Source of the DNA: SXPK01 sp041168165
Lineage (GTDB): Bacteria; Planctomycetota; UBA1135; UBA2386
Assembly (NCBI GenBank): GCA_041168165.1
Contig: JBEELK010000279.1
Coordinates: 1 to 15,060, forward strand
Direction: 5' to 3'
DNA: 15,060 nucleotides
The translations under genes were made by a program, and so were the position numbers. The notes under the pieces are model-generated. The model ran no database searches, was not told the origin of the DNA, and saw only the letters and a program-made list of their open reading frames with translations. Positions 6,351 through 12,865 of this stretch are shown here, piece by piece. Every line of letters starts with the position of its first letter. Positions within the stretch are counted from its first letter, which is position 1.

Positions 6351-8003
6351 ATGTTCCATCGCCGCGACTTCCTTCGCCTCGGCCTCTGCGCCGGCGCGAT
6401 GCCGCTTCTTCCACGCACCTCCTCTGCGCACCTGCGATTCGCGGATCCGCCGCGAAGCCCCCGGGTAACCCCGTTCGTCGCGCCAATGCCGATCCCGGCC
6501 GCCGCGACGCCGCGCCCTGCGTTTGCCAACACTGCGGAACTGCCGCGGCAGTCGGTCGAAGCGGTCACCTACCTGGAGATCGTGGCCGAGCAGCGCAGCG
6601 TGCGACTGCACCCAGAACTGCCGCTGACGCGAGTCTGGGGCTACCGCGACCTCAATGTCGCGAGCACCTCGCTCATGCTCGGCCCGACGATCGTGCAGCG
6701 TTCGCGGCATCCGATCGTGCTGCGCTACCACAACGACTTGCCGCGCGACCACACGGGCTTTGGCGTCACGGAGACGGTCGTGCACTGGCACGGCGCCCAC
6801 TTGCCCGCGTCCAGCGATGGGTTCCCCGAGAACATCCCTGGCTACCACGCCGTGACGCACCCAGGCGAGCACTACGACTACTCCATGCCGGGCCTCGATC
6901 CGGGCGCGATCGATGGGATTGCGGACGAACACGATCGCCCGTCGACGATGTGGTACCACGACCACGTCCTCGACTACACCGCGCAGAACGTCTACCGCGG
7001 ACTCGCGGGCTCGTTCTTGTTCTTCGATGAGTTGGACACGGGCGACGAAGCGACGGGCCTTCGCTTGCCGAGTGGCGACTACGACGTACCGCTCGTGCTG
7101 CAGGACCGCCGCCTCGATGCACAGGGGCAGCTCTGGTACGACCCGCTCGACCACAACGGGTTCCTCGGCGACCTCTTCTTGGTCAACGGCGCCGTGCAAC
7201 CGTTCTGCAACGTGCGCGCGCGCAAGTATCGCTTCCGCCTGCTGAACGGCTGCAACGCGCGCTTCCTCGGCGCCGAGCTCCGCACGGAGTCGGGCCAGCC
7301 CGTCGCGTTCGACGTGATCGCCAACGAAGGCGGGCTTCTCTCGCAGACCCTACGCGGCCAGACGTTCCTCTACATGTCGCCAGCCAAGCGCTTCGACATC
7401 GTCGTGGACTTCTCGCGATTCGCGCCAGGGACCGTGCTCTACCTCGAGAGCCGCATCGACCATCCCGATGGCCGCGGTCCGAAGGGCACCTTTGACCGGC
7501 CCGCGTTCAAGCCGCGGGGTGATCGCTTCCTCAAGTTCGTCGTCGGACAGCCGGCGCCGGACGCGAGCCAAGTGCCGGACACGTTGCGCCCGTTCGAGCC
7601 CATCACGGCCGCCGAGATCGCGACCGCGACGCGGCGCGAACTCCGCTTTGGGCGCAGCAACGGCGTGTGGGTCATCAACGGCGAGTCCGTGGATCTCGAG
7701 CGCCCGTTGTTCACGGCGCGCCGAGGCCAAGGCGAGATCTGGACGTTGCGCAACAGCAGCGGCGGCTGGTGGCATCCCATCCATGCGCACCTTGAGTATG
7801 TGCGCGTGCTGCGCCGCAACGGCCGCGTCCCAGGGCCCCTCGAACGCGACGGCAACGCGCGGTGCGACACAGTCATCCTCGGCCCCAACGACGAGGTGGA
7901 AGTGTTCGTGAAGTTCCGCGACTACCCGGGCCGGTGGGTCCTGCACTGCCACACCACCGAGCACGAGGATGCCTACATGATGACCTGCTTCGATGTAGTC
8001 TGA
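6351..8003 (+). CDS. Tat-exported multicopper oxidase (CotA/laccase-like)
   Basis: The 550-residue three-cupredoxin oxidase has all four copper motifs: HWHG (145-148), WYHDH (201-205), HPIHAH (475-480) and HCHTTEHEDAYMM (532-544). Cys533, His538 and Met543 form the type 1 site. The Met at Cys+10 and the HEDxxMM ending match CotA-type oxidases. The family oxidises phenols, bilirubin or metal ions and reduces oxygen to water. The N-terminus MFHRRDFLRLGLCAGAMPLL is a twin-arginine signal, which fixes the start at ATG 6351; the open frame back to 6225 encodes no plausible protein. The enzyme should act in the periplasm or outside. No Met-rich CueO-like insert is seen. The SCO-like gene starts 6 bp downstream, so the two are surely co-transcribed. 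The natural substrate (manganese, iron, copper or organic) cannot be read. Confidence 0.93.
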   Translation: MFHRRDFLRLGLCAGAMPLLPRTSSAHLRFADPPRSPRVTPFVAPMPIPAAATPRPAFANTAELPRQSVEAVTYLEIVAEQRSVRLHPELPLTRVWGYRDLNVASTSLMLGPTIVQRSRHPIVLRYHNDLPRDHTGFGVTETVVHWHGAHLPASSDGFPENIPGYHAVTHPGEHYDYSMPGLDPGAIDGIADEHDRPSTMWYHDHVLDYTAQNVYRGLAGSFLFFDELDTGDEATGLRLPSGDYDVPLVLQDRRLDAQGQLWYDPLDHNGFLGDLFLVNGAVQPFCNVRARKYRFRLLNGCNARFLGAELRTESGQPVAFDVIANEGGLLSQTLRGQTFLYMSPAKRFDIVVDFSRFAPGTVLYLESRIDHPDGRGPKGTFDRPAFKPRGDRFLKFVVGQPAPDASQVPDTLRPFEPITAAEIATATRRELRFGRSNGVWVINGESVDLERPLFTARRGQGEIWTLRNSSGGWWHPIHAHLEYVRVLRRNGRVPGPLERDGNARCDTVILGPNDEVEVFVKFRDYPGRWVLHCHTTEHEDAYMMTCFDVV

Positions 8004-8009
8004 CCCGTC

Positions 8010-8594
8010 ATGCCTCGCGCTCGATTCTCTGCTGCTGCGCTCGCCGCCGTCGGCTTCCTCGCCGCGTGCGGTGGCAGCGAGGTCACAGCAGGCGACGCGA
8101 CCGGAGCCAACGCACGCGGGATCCCCAACGTCGCGCTGACCGATCAGCACGGGCGCGTCGTGCGCCTCTACGACGAGGTCATCCGGGGCCGCTGCGTCGT
8201 GATTCAGTTCATGTACACGCAGTGCGATGGGGTCTGCCCGGCAGCCACGGCAGCCCTCGTCGAGGCACAGACTCTGCTTGGCGACCAGCTCGGCAAGGAT
8301 GTCTTCTTCGTGTCGATCTCGCTCGACGAACAGGACAACGCGGCCGATCTCGCCGCCTACGCCGAGACCAACGGAATGGGCCCGGGCTGGACGCTGCTCG
8401 CTGGAGCCAAGGATGACGTCGAGCAGGTGCGGCGCGCGCTCGGCGCTTACGACCCGGATCCCGAGGTCGATGCGGTCCGGAGCAACCACTCGGCAGGGCT
8501 CGTGCTCGGAAACGACCCCAAGGACCGCTGGACGATGGCGTCCGGGCTTGGGTCGGCGAGCGCGCTAGTCCGCTCGATCCGGCGCCTGCTGTGA
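8010..8594 (+). CDS. SCO1/SenC/PrrC-family copper chaperone lipoprotein
   Basis: The 194-residue protein has a lipoprotein signal with lipobox LAAC (Cys20), a short linker and a thioredoxin-like SCO domain. Copper ligands are visible: Cys72 and Cys76 in YTQCDGVCPAA and the distant His160 in RSNHSAGLVLGND. SCO proteins bind one copper through this CxxxC plus His set and load the CuA site of cytochrome oxidase or act as thiol reductases. Here the gene follows the multicopper oxidase stop by only 6 bp and no oxidase subunit is in the window, so a role in copper delivery to the multicopper oxidase is inferred. The lipoprotein anchor would hold it at a membrane facing the periplasm. The ATG at 8010 is the only start that gives the signal peptide. 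Confidence 0.9.
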   Translation: MPRARFSAAALAAVGFLAACGGSEVTAGDATGANARGIPNVALTDQHGRVVRLYDEVIRGRCVVIQFMYTQCDGVCPAATAALVEAQTLLGDQLGKDVFFVSISLDEQDNAADLAAYAETNGMGPGWTLLAGAKDDVEQVRRALGAYDPDPEVDAVRSNHSAGLVLGNDPKDRWTMASGLGSASALVRSIRRLL

Positions 8595-8600
8595 CAGCAG
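8586..8600. repeat. Perfect palindrome across the SCO stop codon
   Basis: CTGCTGT (8586-8592) and ACAGCAG (8594-8600) flank a single G, and the TGA stop lies at its centre. As RNA it gives a 6-bp stem with a 3-nt loop. It has no T-tract. It may be chance or part of a transcript end. Confidence 0.25.
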
Positions 8601-8635
8601 TCCGTCGGCGGTAAGTCACTGCGAGAGGCGGGCTT

Positions 8636-8665
8636 GCGGCCCCGGCAAATAACTGCCGGAGCCGC
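8636..8665 (+). terminator. Strong hairpin after the SCO gene, likely terminator
   Basis: GCGGC (8636-8640) and CCGGCA (8642-8647) pair with TGCCGG (8654-8659) and GCCGC (8661-8665). This gives 11 bp with one C-A mismatch and an AATAAC loop, 41 bp beyond the SCO stop. Position and strength fit an intrinsic terminator, but no T-run follows. It could instead be the first element of a structured RNA. Confidence 0.45.
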
Positions 8666-8698
8666 CATCCCTACGGACCATGCCCCCGCACAGCCCGC

Positions 8699-8722
8699 GG
8701 AGTCGACGTCGCCGACGACTCC
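8699..8722 (+). repeat. 10-bp stem-loop with tetraloop in non-coding DNA
   Basis: GGAGTCGACG (8699-8708) pairs with CGACGACTCC (8713-8722) around a 4-nt loop TCGC, with one A-A mismatch. It stands 33 bp after the previous hairpin, in DNA with no gene, and may belong to a small RNA or a second terminator arm. Confidence 0.4.
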
Positions 8723-8834
8723 TTGCCGCACCCCGATCCAGCATCCGTTCTCCCGATGGCTGCTGGAACGAAGTAAGGCCGTCCGAGTGACCGCGTGGCG
8801 AGCGGTGAGAACGCGCGCCGCACGGTGAGTCCCC

Positions 8835-8852
8835 GGACAGGGCTTCTTGTCC
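8835..8852 (+). repeat. 7-bp stem-loop with GCTT loop
   Basis: GGACAGG (8835-8841) pairs with CTTGTCC (8846-8852) around a 4-nt GCTT loop, with one G-U pair. It is part of the run of inverted repeats between the copper cassette and the sigma operon. Confidence 0.35.
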
Positions 8853-9020
8853 CGCGCGCGACAAACCTAACGCAGAAACTACGAATTCAGGTACGCCCGG
8901 CGCGTGGCAGACCCCACTGGAATCGGGTCGTCAGAACCAGGTCAGCGAGGCCCTCGCATCGGGACATTCCAAGAGCCAGAGACTCGCGTGGAAGTGGGGC
9001 ATGCTTGCGAACACTGGAAG

Positions 9021-9033
9021 TCGGATCTTCCGA
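9021..9033. promoter_or_regulatory. Short inverted repeat upstream of the sigma operon
   Basis: TCGGA (9021-9025) and TCCGA (9029-9033) flank TCT, about 110 bp before the sigma factor start. It could be an operator or a small hairpin. A GGAAG just upstream (9016-9020) faintly resembles an ECF -35 element, but no convincing -10 was found. Confidence 0.2.
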
Positions 9034-9144
9034 TTCGACGCAACCAACGCCCCCCGGCCTGACCCCTGCCGACCAACATGAGTCGCCAGCCTGCTGGACC
9101 GAGTGCCATATCCGTTCCTATCGTGCTCCGTCCAACGGCTCACG

Positions 9145-9702
9145 ATGCCCCCCACATTCTCAAACGATGCGCTCCTGGCGAGGCGCGCGCTGGACGGTGA
9201 CGCCGTGGCACGAGACGAAATCGCGGTGCGCATGCGCTGCATTGGACGCATCATCGGTGCGCGCCAGTCGAGAAGCGGCGGTCGGCTGTCTCAGGAGAAC
9301 TTGGAGGATCTAGTTCAGGATGTCGCAACCACGGTATGGCGCAAACTGCCTGACTACTCGGGCGCGGCTCCACTCGAAGGCTGGATTGCTTCCTTCTGCC
9401 TGAACGCACTTCGAAACGCGGCGCGCGCAGAGGCTCGAACTCGAACTCGGTCGCAAGAACTAGTGGATGAACCTGCGGCATGCGATGCGGCGACTGATGA
9501 GCTTGACGGACCGGTGCACCGCTGCATGTCGCGGCTCGAGGAACAGGATGCAGCGCTCGTCCGCAGCAAGCACTTTGATGGCCTCACGCTCGATGAAGTC
9601 GCAAGGCTTGCGCACAAGAACCTGAACGCGATCAAGGCGCGCTACTACCGCGCTCTGCTGCAACTTCGGCAGTGCCTCGGCGGCGCGGCGGTGATGGCAT
9701 GA
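9145..9702 (+). CDS. ECF-type RNA polymerase sigma factor
   Basis: The 185-residue protein has the two-domain ECF layout. Region 2 (about 10-95) shows NLEDLVQDVATTVWRKLPDY followed by the GWIASFCLNALRNAARAEAR helix that carries -10 recognition. Region 4 (about 125-178) ends in the helix-turn-helix GLTLDEVARLAHKNLNAIKARYYRAL. ECF factors direct RNA polymerase to a small regulon when their anti-sigma is inactivated. ATG 9145 is chosen because the domain starts soon after it; a GTG at 9103 would add 14 unlikely residues. No good ribosome binding site is seen. Its stop overlaps the start of the next gene (ATGA at 9699-9702), the usual sigma/anti-sigma arrangement. Some planctomycete ECF genes are linked in the same way to kinases or other membrane proteins; here the partner is a one-pass protein. 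Confidence 0.9.
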   Translation: MPPTFSNDALLARRALDGDAVARDEIAVRMRCIGRIIGARQSRSGGRLSQENLEDLVQDVATTVWRKLPDYSGAAPLEGWIASFCLNALRNAARAEARTRTRSQELVDEPAACDAATDELDGPVHRCMSRLEEQDAALVRSKHFDGLTLDEVARLAHKNLNAIKARYYRALLQLRQCLGGAAVMA

Positions 9703-10337
9703 GTTCGCAACACCTCACCGCTGAGCAAGAAGCGTTGCTCATCGATGTGCTCGCGGGCGAGCGCAGCGCGACGGACCCCGCTGTGATCGCGGCGATGCGC
9801 GACACGAATTTTGCCACCGAATTGCGCAGCCTGCAGCAGACGCAGGGCTCGATCGACCATGCGGCGCGACAGCAGCGCGAGGATCTCTCGCGTCCCGATC
9901 CACGACTGGAAGACCTCGCCGAACGCAGCATGCGCGCCGCGATGGGACCTGCTCGCGCAGGCTCAGGCCGCGTCCTGTCGTTCCGCCGCTGGGCGGCGAT
10001 CGCGGCAGCGCTGCTCGGTGCCGTGGTTATCTGGGCCACGCAGGAGAATCCAAGAACTTCGGACATGCTGGGTGGAACGATGCGCATCGAGGTGACTGCG
10101 GGCCCGACGTTCCGCTTTGACTTCGCGCTGCCGCCCGGCGGCTTCTTTCGAATCGACGTGCACCCAAAGACCGGCGAGCGGCAAAGGCATCGAGTCGATG
10201 CGCCCGCGACCACATGGTCGCCGTCGCCTGAAGTCACGGCGCGTTGGGGCGACACTGCGGACATCTACGTTCGCGCCATGGACCGCGACGGGACGATGCT
10301 CGAGGACGGCAACGCTGCGTGGAGCAAGGGCCGATAG
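9699..10337 (+). CDS. Single-pass membrane protein, putative anti-sigma factor
   Basis: The 212-residue protein has a charged, helical N-terminal half (1-95), one clear membrane helix WAAIAAALLGAVVIWA (98-113) and a C-terminal domain of about 100 residues rich in beta-prone segments (MRIEVTAGPTFRFDFALPPGG and onward). With FRRW before the helix, the positive-inside rule puts the N-terminal half in the cytoplasm and the C-terminal half outside. Its ATG overlaps the sigma factor stop by 4 bp, and this topology is that of ECF anti-sigma factors. No HxxxCxxC zinc motif is present (the protein has no Cys), so it would be a non-ZAS type or a new family. I recognise no named domain in the C-terminal half. 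The role is inferred from position and topology. Confidence 0.7.
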   Translation: MSSQHLTAEQEALLIDVLAGERSATDPAVIAAMRDTNFATELRSLQQTQGSIDHAARQQREDLSRPDPRLEDLAERSMRAAMGPARAGSGRVLSFRRWAAIAAALLGAVVIWATQENPRTSDMLGGTMRIEVTAGPTFRFDFALPPGGFFRIDVHPKTGERQRHRVDAPATTWSPSPEVTARWGDTADIYVRAMDRDGTMLEDGNAAWSKGR

Positions 10338-10411
10338 CGGTGTCTTCACCGATGCCCGACGAGCGGGGCGGAATAGCGCAGCACGCATGCGGCGGATCCT
10401 TGGTCCCCCGA

Positions 10412-12865
10412 ATGGCGCAACCGCTCCTTGCGCGCGCTCTCGCTTGCGTTGCGCTCGCAGCGTTGGCTCCGGCGCAGGAATCCGACTGGGCCGCGCAGGC
10501 TAACGCGGCGCTCGCCAAGTTCGAACGAGGAGCACGCTGCGAGGAGCAGGCGATTGTCTTGCTCGAAACTGCGCCCGGCGACGAAGCCTCGCGCGCCACC
10601 GCGTTGGGTTTGCTGCTAGCGCTCGCAGACGCGGCAGTGCAGTTGCGCGAGGCGGACGAGGGACTCGCGTCGCAACTCGATGCCCTCGCGACTAAAGAAT
10701 GGATCCCTCCGCCGGCGCAGGCGCGCCTCTGCTATGCGAGCGGCGAGATCCGCTTCCGCATCGGCTCACTCGAAGCGGCGGACAAGAGCCTCGCCGACGC
10801 GATGCGCTTCGATCCAACCCTGACGCTTCACCTCGCGAATCGTCGCTGCTTTGTGCAGATCGCGCGCGGCGACATGGTCACAGCGCTCGCGATGTCAGAG
10901 ATCGCGCGTGAGGCATCGACCAGCGAACTCGATCGCAGACGCACTTCGCAGACCCGCGCGGATTTGGCGCTGCGCATTGGATTGTTCGACGAGGCGGCTC
11001 GCTCGCTCGCCGCAGCGCGCGGGCCGGAGACCGGCGAGGATTACGATGCGCTCGCGGAACTGCGCATCGAGGCGGAGTTGGCGCTCGCGCTTGAGGACTT
11101 CGAACGCGCCAACGAGGTCGCAGCGCGATGGCGCGATCGCGCCATCACTGCCGGCGATCACGGCATCGCTTCGCTGCAACGCGCGACGATCGCGCTGCTG
11201 CGCGCGAAAGCAGCGCTCGAAGGGCCGCAGCGCGCACTGATGGACGCACAGCGAATCCTCGACGACGCCTCATGGCCCGCCGCCAACCGCGCGCAAGCGC
11301 TTCGCATTACCATCGCATTGCAGTTGCAACTTGGCCTGCGCGACGAGGCGCGGTTGCTGGCGCAGCGGCTCACGGCAGGACGCGCATTCGATGCGCTGTC
11401 ACCAGACGATCTCGCGATCGTCGCGGCGGCGACGCTCACGGACTCATCGCTTGCTGGCGAACAAGTCACTGCGTTGCGCGCCGCGCTCGATGTCGCGTGG
11501 AACGCGCAAATCGAAGCATGGAAAGCGCTCGGCGAACGCACCGGACGTCTCGCGTTCCTGCAACTGCGCGCGCGACGCGACCTCGGTAGCGCGCTGCTTT
11601 CCGCGCTCGCGCGTGAACTCGGCCCGCGTGCCGGAGAAGCGTGCCTGCTTCGACTGCTCGCCGCGGAGGGCGCGGGCACGAGCGCGCGCGAACTGGGCCT
11701 GCGCGACATCGATGTCGCAACCGTGCGCGCGACGCTCATCGCACATGGCGAGCGAGTGCTCGTGCACTTGCCCGCGTCAATCGGCTCGCACTGCCTCGAA
11801 ATCACGAAGGACTCCGTGGATCGCTTCGACCTGCCATCCGACCTGGGCCTGCGCGCCTCGGTGCGAGTCGCTCGCTCGCTGCTCGCAGAGTCCGGCGATG
11901 AAGTCGCACTGCGCGATGCCGCTGCGCGATTGCTGCCGCACGTTGCGCCGACAGGCAATGGTTCGTGGTTTGGCACAGAACCGCTCGTCATCGTCGGCCG
12001 CGAGCTGCTCGCGGGCATTCCGTTCGAAGCGCTGCCGACCAAAGACACAAATTCGCCCTGGCTGGGACTGCGCGCGCCGATCAGCTACTTGCCCTCGCTG
12101 CGGCTTGGCGTGTGGCTGGCCGAACGAACTGCTCCAGTGAGCGCGTCTGCGTGCGCCTTGTTCGCAACGGGACTCAACCCTGCGGACCTTGCGCGCTGGC
12201 GACAGAGCGACCTCGTGCTCGACGATGCACAAATGTGCGAGCCGCTGTCGCCGATCGCTCCCTCGCAGCGCATCGCGATCCCAGCAGCGGACCGCGCGGC
12301 ATTTGACGCTCCCCCATGCAGCGCGTTGCTGCTGTTTGCGCACGGCATCTACGACGCCGAAGCGGACAGCAAGAATGGCTTCTTGCTCGCGACCAAGGAC
12401 CAGGCCTCGGGCGCCGTGTTTGCGAGCGAATGCGCGGCGCTGCGCTTTCCGCCGTTCGTGGCGCTCGCCGTCTGCGGAGCTGCTCGCACGTCGCTGCGCC
12501 GCGGCGACGACGGTGGCGGCGATCTCGTGGACGCTGTGATGCGCGGCGGAGCCAGGACCGTGCTCGCGAGCGAACACGACCTTCGCGTCGATGACGCAGT
12601 TGCCATTACGCGCGAGACGATGCGCGGACTCGCCGATGGCAAGACCTCCGCCGAAGCGCTGCTGTTCGCGCGTCGCAGCCGCGCGAGCGACGGCTATGGT
12701 CATCCATCGCGCTGGAGCTCGATGCGCCTTGAAGGCCTCGGCGCAAGCAGGACGCAACTCACGCCTGCACCGTATTCCTTCCCGTGGATGACTGCCGCCT
12801 GCGGCGCGCTCGCCGCAATTGCTGGCTTACTGATCGCTCGCGCCGTCGCGAGAGGACGTCAGTAG
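10412..12865 (+). CDS. Exported TPR-like / CHAT-domain caspase-fold protease with C-terminal anchor
   Basis: The 817-residue protein starts with a signal peptide (MAQPLLARALACVALAALAP, likely cut near APAQ). A long, Ala/Arg/Leu-rich all-helical region (about 25-430) follows and resembles degenerate TPR repeats. The C-terminal CHAT domain runs from about 530, with the typical IPFEALP and ISYLPSLRLG segments and the His-Cys dyad His644 in LLLFAHGIYD and Cys688 in ALAVCGAART. It ends at residue 817 with one membrane helix (about 792-811) and a basic tail. CHAT proteases are relatives of caspases and separases. A signal peptide plus a C-terminal helix places the protease domain outside the cytoplasm. 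The gene follows the anti-sigma stop by 74 bp; in-frame starts at 10352 (ATG) and 10340 (GTG) would spoil the signal peptide. The substrate is unknown; the anti-sigma is the obvious candidate. Confidence 0.88.
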   Translation: MAQPLLARALACVALAALAPAQESDWAAQANAALAKFERGARCEEQAIVLLETAPGDEASRATALGLLLALADAAVQLREADEGLASQLDALATKEWIPPPAQARLCYASGEIRFRIGSLEAADKSLADAMRFDPTLTLHLANRRCFVQIARGDMVTALAMSEIAREASTSELDRRRTSQTRADLALRIGLFDEAARSLAAARGPETGEDYDALAELRIEAELALALEDFERANEVAARWRDRAITAGDHGIASLQRATIALLRAKAALEGPQRALMDAQRILDDASWPAANRAQALRITIALQLQLGLRDEARLLAQRLTAGRAFDALSPDDLAIVAAATLTDSSLAGEQVTALRAALDVAWNAQIEAWKALGERTGRLAFLQLRARRDLGSALLSALARELGPRAGEACLLRLLAAEGAGTSARELGLRDIDVATVRATLIAHGERVLVHLPASIGSHCLEITKDSVDRFDLPSDLGLRASVRVARSLLAESGDEVALRDAAARLLPHVAPTGNGSWFGTEPLVIVGRELLAGIPFEALPTKDTNSPWLGLRAPISYLPSLRLGVWLAERTAPVSASACALFATGLNPADLARWRQSDLVLDDAQMCEPLSPIAPSQRIAIPAADRAAFDAPPCSALLLFAHGIYDAEADSKNGFLLATKDQASGAVFASECAALRFPPFVALAVCGAARTSLRRGDDGGGDLVDAVMRGGARTVLASEHDLRVDDAVAITRETMRGLADGKTSAEALLFARRSRASDGYGHPSRWSSMRLEGLGASRTQLTPAPYSFPWMTAACGALAAIAGLLIARAVARGRQ

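Larger units (their letters stand above)
8595..9144. other. 550-bp region without a supported gene
   Basis: Small open frames on both strands give low-complexity, Arg/Pro/Ser-rich peptides without a start context or any recognised motif, so I call none. What can be seen is a series of stem-loops (8636-8665, 8699-8722, 8835-8852, 8945-8957 with GCGAG/CTCGC, and 9021-9033). The region must hold the end of the copper cassette transcript and the promoter of the sigma factor operon. Its left half looks like structured RNA more than a spacer. No tRNA or CRISPR repeat was recognised. Confidence 0.5.

Noticed and set aside
7350..8489. Open frame of 379 codons on the minus strand opposite the multicopper oxidase and SCO genes
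   Set aside because: No motif, atypical composition, and both opposite-strand genes have complete copper-binding motifs.
8760..8860. GAAGTAAGGCC and GGTGAGAACG segments resembling parts of RNase P RNA
   Set aside because: The universal GAGGAAAGTCC region is absent and the segments are not in the right order.
8680..8990. TGCCCCCGCAC and GAGCCAGAGAC stretches that recall cobalamin riboswitch boxes
   Set aside because: The two are nearly 300 bases apart, much farther than in the riboswitch, and the required GGAGACCTGCC box is not present.
9021..9050. GATTCGACG stretch resembling the start of tmRNA
   Set aside because: No matching acceptor stem, tag frame or 3' end, and the needed length would run into the sigma factor gene.
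11777..12757. Open frame of 326 codons on the minus strand opposite the CHAT domain
   Set aside because: Antisense to the conserved His/Cys region of CHAT, with an Arg/Ala/His-rich peptide and no start context.
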